Source: Culex pipiens pallens
Taxonomy: Eukaryota > Arthropoda > Insecta > Diptera > Culicidae
Reading direction: 5' to 3'
Assembly: GCF_016801865.2 (NCBI RefSeq)
Contig: NC_068939.1
Location: 40,214,747 to 40,278,746, forward strand
DNA: 64,000 bases
Made by a program: the position numbers and the translations under genes
In this document: piece after piece, positions 58,301-64,000 of the stretch
How positions within the stretch are numbered: the first letter of the stretch is position 1
Layout of the letters: every line of letters starts with the position of its first letter
Notes under the pieces: generated by a model
Seen by the model: the letters and a program-made list of their open reading frames with translations, nothing else
Told to the model about the DNA's origin: nothing
The model's database searches: none

Positions 58301-60085
58301 ACCTTTTAATGGATAATGCCTTCCTCACAATCAAATATTGAACACATTCAGTCAAAATAGCATAATTTCCTCTTAAATTAAGCCTCATTACTCATGTATT
58401 TTGATCGGGTTTTAAATCTTCAACCTTTCTATTTCATCGGCAAGGTATCTTGATAACTTATCTACTGATAGTTCGTATGATAGATCCGGACGATATTTTT
58501 AAACTTTTTTCAAGAGTATGGGTAAATTACCTTTTATACATAAAGCTTGATTTTCAGTTTTCGGAAAACTTAAATATCAAATAAAATCCAAAATTGAAAA
58601 ACATTTTTTACGTTTTGAAAACATAAAGAAAATTTTGAAATTGCAAAAAAAAAATCCAAAAAGTTTAGAGTTATTGCAAAACTGTTGAAAAAAATTGTAT
58701 CTTCAAAAATTTTGCTCAAAATAAGTGGTAAAACATAAAAATTGAAAAAAAACAGTTAAATACTGACCACTACATAAATTAACATTGATTAAAAAAACAA
58801 TATCAAAAATTAAAAAGGGCATTTTTTTTTTAAAAATTCCTTGACATTTTTCAAAATCCTTTGAATGAATAATATCAGCAATTATGTTTTAATCATTCTT
58901 CGATTTAAAATGATGATGAAGATTAAAAAAAATAGGAACGAAATTTTAAGTTCAGTTATCTTTGACTTTTTGTCATTTCCAGATGAAACGAAGTATCAAA
59001 AACTATACTTTTACCAATTCAAAAAATAACATGGATGTTAAAAGTATTGTTGAACTTTTGATATTTTTTTCAAAGACTAATTGGTTAATATTGATTCTTA
59101 CAGAAAGTTTTTTGTTTGAAATCATTCTTTAGATAAGAAATGCGTATTTTTTGAGCATTCTGGAAAAGGGCAGTGAAAATCAAGAAAAATTATTTGATCG
59201 TTTTGAAAACCAGAATTGTTAAGAATAAAATGAAAAAATCATTTCTGAAATAATGAATACATTACATTAAATCTACTTACTCTGCCTGTTTGGACTCGTC
59301 CCCAAAGTTCATGTGGTCCTGCCACCGGGTCAGTCCGCTGTGCGTCGCCAGGAAGGACACGGTGATGCCGAATCGTTGCTTAAACTCGTTCCTGGTTAGC
59401 ATTGAATTTGCAGCAAAAGAAAAACCAGCAAAAAAATGCGCAAATGCGTTAGTATTGTATCGCAACACGGGAGACTCTTTGAAGACCCTGCTTTCAGTGT
59501 TGCCAGAATTCTGTACAAAACGCTGAGTGAAATGCTTTTGGGAGCTCGTACTACAGTCTGGTGAATGGAACTAATTACCTTGGCAACAAACCCATCAAAA
59601 CGGCTATTGGGCTAGGACTATTCCGTTTAGATTTTGTGTTTCGGGAGTAAACAAGTATTCAAACAAGTGCGAGAGAAGAAACAAAGTAGACAAAAAGAAG
59701 AGGAAATTCCACGTGTGTCGAGTGCGTTTTGGGGGTTGAGCGATTAGTGAGCATATGGCATTTTACCGAAATCAGTTACCAGTGCGTTAAATGGGGAAGA
59801 TTTTAGGTGGTGGGGAGAAAACAAGAAAATTCAATCATATAACAATTAGCCAACAAATCAGTTGCGCGCGTTCGCTAGTAGCCTCATGAGTGTTTAGAAA
59901 TAAATTACTATATGCGTTTAATTAGTAGGGGCGAGTGGGGTTGGTGCATATCGTGTGATATGTTGCCCCACGTGACACTTACCCTTGCTTTTCGTCCTTG
60001 TTGCCACTGCCACCGCTGGTGTTACGCGAGAACCATTCCGTTACTTTGGCGTCGTACACCAGGGCTTGCATAAGATTTCGGTCAC
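52317..60085 (-). CDS. Voltage-gated calcium channel alpha2/delta subunit, 3' part
   Basis: Seven exons on the minus strand: 60085-59983, 59391-59281, 53724-53169, 53112-53013, 52956-52749, 52688-52487 and 52427-52317; all phases agree and give 462 residues plus stop. Alpha2/delta subunits are extracellular, membrane-anchored partners that raise surface expression of CaV channels. Visible marks: NLMQALVYDAKVTEWFS, then NEFKQRFGITVSFLATHSG (Cache-like region), YKRAVELYYN, the Cys-rich CEKTCFTGDYQCYVIDNNGF, TLYELNNDLE, PYVVLPVPSSNMILLV and a hydrophobic C-terminus (ALMFALSAILLGMW) after ELCG, as in GPI- or membrane-anchored members. The VWA domain and signal peptide must lie beyond 64000; the intron leaving the window exceeds 3.9 kb. 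Which of the insect paralogues this is cannot be told. Confidence 0.9.
54422..55630. other. Extreme G/T-rich, C-poor block
   Basis: For about 1.2 kb the plus strand is dominated by G and T with runs of 9-14 G (for example near 54560, 55068-55081 and 55091-55104), unlike anything else in the window. It has no period and no coding content. Either an unusual G-quadruplex-rich tract or low-quality sequence in the assembly. Confidence 0.7.
56108..56350. repeat. GGCCGTCTTACCCC repeats
   Basis: The word GGCCGTCTTACCCC occurs three times (about 56110, 56131 and 56330), a pattern of small mosquito MITEs whose ends carry it. Boundaries are unclear. Confidence 0.45.
57318..58215. repeat. Single-arm copy of the 45.3-47.2-kb palindrome
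   Basis: It aligns in the same orientation with 46276-47235 (GCCCTTTTGAAATGTTAGT at the start, TCGTAGAGAACTGCTC at the end) but is more diverged and has small deletions. Related fragments at about 56400-56640 suggest an eroded second arm. Confidence 0.75.
58216..59276. other. Intronic AT-rich sequence
   Basis: Within the alpha2/delta intron; nothing recognised. Confidence 0.4.
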
Positions 60086-60928
60086 CTGGTTGGTTTGAGA
60101 GTAGCCAATAAAAAAAAGAAACGGAAATTTGAAAAGTTAGTCCGATTAGAAATTAAACAAAATTTAAACCACCCAGAAAAAAATAGAGAAAAACACTGGA
60201 ACAATATTTTAATGTTCACTAAGCTTTTTTTTAGCAACAGATGGCGCTAATGGTTTGTTTCATGTTTTTCTCTATTTTTCCGCTCTGGTGTACACTAATT
60301 TGGCTGTGGTTAGTTGGTTCGTTGGGTGCTTTCACTAAGTGGGTGATTTTTTATTATTTTCAAACAATGGCGAAGGGGTCACACATCAAAAACAGAAATA
60401 AACACAAACGGTGTGAGAAACATTTTTCAAGGGGTGAGGTGTGGGGGATGGGTTGGATGTGCATTAACATGGAGTTGGAGTGAGCTTGAGGTGAGGTGAA
60501 TCTGATCGACGATGAACACTGGGTTGACGAACCAAAATTATTTGACCTATGGGTAGTATAAATTTTAGGAGGAGTGAGAGAGATAGATATAGAGAATAAC
60601 ATCAAGTGCGTTCGGGTTAAATTCTGTAGGTGCATGCGGAATGCAGTTGTTGGCTGAATTTACATCGAGAAACGACTGATTTCTGTTGAATGTATGGGTG
60701 TGTGTTATTTCTGTGGTGGTGGAAGTGGCTAGCAGAACATCGAGAAAAAGAGTTCACACACTGCAGTGAGTAAGCTTGTTTGTGTTCTGTAGTGGATCGT
60801 AGTATTGTTGGTTTTGTATTTTATTGGAAAATATTTATGTTTTCTTTTACTTATTATGTTTTCAACTTTCTATGGCATGTTAAAACATACTGTTTCAGAC
60901 AACCAAATTTATTGCTTTTTTAAATCCA
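60086..60928. other. Intronic sequence of alpha2/delta
   Basis: The upstream intron begins here on the minus strand after the acceptor CAG at 60088-60086. Frames of 80-91 codons on both strands have no domain. Confidence 0.4.
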
Positions 60929-60931
60929 ATA

Positions 60932-61252
60932 AGGCCGTTCCCAATATTTTTTGATGTTTATGTCCCTCGACTCTGACCAAAGTAAAAAAAAAACAACAAC
61001 TCTTGAATGCAAAATGTTTTCTTTAAATATATTAAACACCTGTCCAGTTGTTTTGCAATCATGAAATTTCATAATATTTTAAAACAAGCCCAAATAAGCT
61101 TAATATAATTATCAATACAGAAAAAGGCGTTTTGGATTATTTTAAGTTGATTCAAATGCTATTTCCATTAAAATTTTCCATTTTTACGAAAAAACAAATT
61201 TGCCCCTGATTTTTCGAACCAATTTTGAAAGAGGTGGGGGGGGCAATGGCCT
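60932..61252. mobile_element. Degenerate copy of the GGCCGTTGC MITE
   Basis: AAGGCCGTTCCCAATATTTTT, TTATGTCCCTCGACTCTGACCAAAGT and GGGGGGCAATGGCC correspond to 42163-42634. The ends are eroded. Confidence 0.6.
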
Positions 61253-61572
61253 AATCAAAAGCTGACGGTAAATTCGAATGGTTGGACTCTCACGACAATT
61301 CACCACAGCTAAGTAACACGCGTTTGACAGTTGCTTTACACTGTATTTACGCACCACCTACGCACAATTTTTTCCGAATGTTACATCATTTATGATGTAA
61401 TACTTTTGCACGTCATTAAACATTACGTCGAATTTAAATTTTACATCAACTTATTTTACATGTTATTATTTTTTTCCGTGTCGAGTAAATTCACATATTT
61501 TTTTCTGTGTATGTATTTTTTATGATTCATGTTTCGTCGTATCCAAGACAAATGGATCTGATTCTATTTGAT

Positions 61573-62078
61573 GCAGTCCAAACTCGATTTTCCGAAGGCT
61601 TCCGACACTTTTTTTCGTCGGCTTGTTTTTGATTGTCGACCTTAAGTAAGTCAACATTACCTCTCTTATAATGTAATTTCACCTCAATTTAGACTGAAAA
61701 GCCGACATTACAACAGAGAAATGGTAAAATTATACATTTTTTTTTTTCAGACATAAAAGACGTACCCTTTCCCACACTGTACAAAATAATGTAAATTTGG
61801 AAGCTGTAATTTTGGAAGGTTGAATATGACCTCTTTTATGATGTAATTTTACCTCAATTTAGACTGAAAAAGTGACATTACATCAAAAAAGTGGTAAAAC
61901 TACACATTTCCAGAGGTAAAATTACACCTTTTTTCTGACATAAAAGATGTACCCCTTTCCAGATGTAGTATTACCATGATTTTTTTTTCTGTGCAGATGT
62001 AGTATTACCATGATTTTTTTCTGTGTCCCATATAAACCTTGGGATAATCGAGGCTTTGTATAATCTAGTCTGGACTGT
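61573..62078. mobile_element. MITE-like element with CAGTCCAAACTCGAT ends, hosting other MITEs
   Basis: CAGTCCAAACTCGATTTTCCGA at the left is mirrored by ATAATCGAGGC...TCTGGACTGTA at the right. The interior carries GATGTAATTTTACCTC / GAGGTAAAATTACA words belonging to a second family and a direct duplication of AGATGTAGTATTACCATGAT near 61965-62015. Confidence 0.55.
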
Positions 62079-62235
62079 ACAGAAAAAATGTGCAATTTTA
62101 CCTCTGAAAATATGTAATTATACAACTTTTCTGAAGTAATGTCACTTTTTCAGTCAAAATTGAGGTAAAATTACATCATAAAAGAGGTAATATTCAACCT
62201 TCCGAAATGACTGCTTTCAAATTTACATTTTTTTA
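62079..62235. mobile_element. Fragment of the TACATCATAAAAGAGG MITE family
   Basis: ATTACATCATAAAAGAGGTAATATTCAACC is the inverse of words at about 61800-61860, so two copies face each other here. It is related to the 10013-10238 family by the GGTTGAATATTACCTCTTTT word. Confidence 0.5.
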
Positions 62236-62913
62236 CTGTCTAATTATTCTTCCTTATTATTTAACATTGATTTTATTGGATGTTGCTTTGTTTTTTTTTT
62301 AATTGGCCTCATCCATAAAATACACAGAAAAAAAATCATAGTTATATTACATCTGGGAAAGGCTACATCTATTAATGTATCTTTTCTGTTGTAATGTCGC
62401 CAAAAATTTATTACTGTGTATGTCACGCTAAAATCGGCCAAAATTAAACTCCTCCCCCCATGTCACACTTTGTTATGCTGGTCATGGACCCGAATACGTC
62501 ACGTTTTGCTGGACCCCCCCCTCCCACCATCTTGTTATTTGTACAGTTTTAGCATGATTTATCAAAAAAAAATAATTTAAAATTCGGAGTTTGATCAGGA
62601 AACTTTGCAATGTTGTAATGACAGAAATCTTCTTTTTTTTTAAATCTGGTGATTTTGGCATATAAAATGTATTATCAGAAATTCTGTTTCTTATAACCTT
62701 GAATCGTGTTTGATTTATGAGTAAAATTTTCAAATATTTTTTTTTTTAGCTATATTTTAAGATTGAATTTTCAGTATTCAAACGTATTCAGACGTCACAG
62801 TCTCACGACTACCCCCCCCCCCCCCCTTGCCCCCTGGAGCGTACGTTCTTTGTGAATGACGCCATTGGCGTTTTTTTTTTCAAGAAAAATTATCTGATTT
62901 TTTAGGTGGTATA

Positions 62914-63345
62914 CTGCCGTTCTACGCATAATTGTCCCATGTTCAAAAAAGTGTAACTGAGCAAAACGCGATTGAAATTTTTCGACCGATTTCTGTGTTT
63001 CTACGCATAATTGTCCCGTGGGTTCCTATTCGCCCTATGTGTCCCTAATCGCCCCAGTTAGCAGTTTATCACCCTTAATTGTGATCCTCTTGCTATACAA
63101 CAGGTAAACAAGGCAACATGCTTAGTAAAACTAATGATTCCGTGTAAGAAAATACTTGGTGGGACAATTATGCGTAGAAGTTCAACGATGGGACAAACAG
63201 ACTTGGTGTTGTTTTTGATGAGTTTCCGAACAAAGTACCAGATTTTATGTGTTTTTCTTAAAGTACACATCAGACTAATCTCAAAAATAGCATAAAGTCA
63301 AAATCGTCAAAAACTGACATGGGACAATTATGCGTAGAACGGCAG
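62914..63345. mobile_element. MITE with CTGCCGTTCTACGCATAATT ends, copy 2
   Basis: Ends and internal words match 37226-37635 read in the opposite direction, with TA at both sides. The 432-bp element lies in the alpha2/delta upstream intron. A long C run (about 62813-62826) lies just before it. Confidence 0.85.
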
Positions 63346-64000
63346 TATACTGATGACAATAATTTATTTCCAATCAGACTGGTGGCAAGCTTGTCAAAAA
63401 GTGAACCTTGCTTTTGACAGTCCATATAGAGTGAACGTTCCATAAAGTGGTTGCACAAAATAGGGTATACAGGCCATTTGTGAGTTAATTTGAAAATAAA
63501 TTTATTCAAAATTTAGATTTTGTAATTTGAAACTGTAATTTATTGTCTAGTTTTTTTTTTGTTAAGACCGAGTCATGCGGTAACGCTTTTGCCTCGTAAA
63601 CGGATGCTCAGAACTATGTGCGGGCCAACGCAACTGGTTACCGTTCACTCAGCCAAAACAATCCATACCAGCCATAAGGATACCTTATAGATTTTTTCCA
63701 TACACAAACCATATAGATTTTATAGGATCAATCAATGGATTTTTTTCCATAAGATAACCTTATAGACGTAATATATGATAAATTGTTGCTTTCATAAGCA
63801 AACCGTATATAATTTAAATATGAGAAACCTATGGTTTTTGGTAAATGTATTGGTAAATATATGGCAAACTTATGATTTTTCCCGAGATTTTTCTGCCTTT
63901 TTAATGCTACAAAATTTAATTAGCCAGAGATTGAAAATTTATTTCAATTAAATTATATTATATTATTCGTCGTCTTAACAGCTTTCTTCAGGAAAGCCCT
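63346..64000. other. Right edge of window, no exon seen
   Basis: A degenerate relative of the 30567-30897 SINE head is at about 63568-63640 (ACCGAGTCATGCGGTAACGCTTTTGCC). The final 300 bases repeat TAAGATAACCTTATAGA-type words. No alpha2/delta exon was found. Confidence 0.4.

Larger units (their letters stand above)
53725..59280 (-). other. 5.6-kb intron of the alpha2/delta gene
   Basis: Bounded by a GTAAGT donor (59280 downwards) and a CTAG acceptor (53726-53725). It contains dispersed-repeat sequence at about 53860-54250, the G-rich block 54422-55630, GGCCGTCTTACCCC repeats at 56110-56345 and a copy of the 45-kb palindrome arm at 57318-58215. No exon is recognised inside. Confidence 0.75.

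Overview
The window reads as nuclear DNA of a culicine mosquito, most likely Culex. Evidence: AT-rich intergenic DNA packed with short inverted-repeat transposons, tRNA-derived SINEs, short phase-conserved introns, an insect odorant receptor, and a long leucine-rich immune protein (LRIM), a family known from mosquitoes. No bacterial, CRISPR or operon features are present. All splice sites were read by eye from GT/AG signals and frame continuity.

Host genes, left to right. (1) Two tandem phospholipid scramblase genes on + (5402-6334 and 8305-9708). (2) A secreted LRR plus coiled-coil protein of the LRIM type on - (18656-20095), with a TATA box and an arthropod initiator. (3) A nine-exon odorant receptor on + (34848-38877, about 418 aa). 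(4) Integrator complex subunit 9 on + (39239-41372, 668 aa). (5) A third, divergent scramblase-like gene on - (43948-44726) that keeps the family intron position but has lost the acidic Ca2+-site residues. (6) The 3' half of a voltage-gated calcium channel alpha2/delta subunit gene on - (seven exons, 52317-60085; the 5' exons lie beyond the right edge), with a 5.6-kb intron full of repeats.

Mobile DNA dominates the rest. It includes a BEL/Pao LTR element (24165-28928) with a 5-bp target duplication, reverse transcriptase and integrase lost, and a PHD-finger Gag plus protease ORF still open. A 1585-bp retroposon (48118-49702) carries only a jockey-type ORF1, ends in poly(A) and has a perfect 13-bp target duplication. 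A hAT-like element (29608-31179, 8-bp duplication) contains a MITE that in turn contains a tRNA SINE. A TA-duplicating element (866-2116) sits inside another SINE. There are also a TTAA-flanked piggyBac-like repeat family, several foldback elements, and a roughly 1.94-kb near-perfect palindrome (45293-47235).

The genes are not a pathway or operon; they are independent eukaryotic genes. The tandem scramblases and the distant third copy are a paralogue group. No clear new molecular machine is visible. The strongest unusual items are the ORF1-only retroposon, the RT-less PHD-Gag BEL derivative, the triple nest, the long palindrome, and a 1.2-kb extreme G-rich, C-poor block inside the alpha2/delta intron that may be a sequencing artefact.
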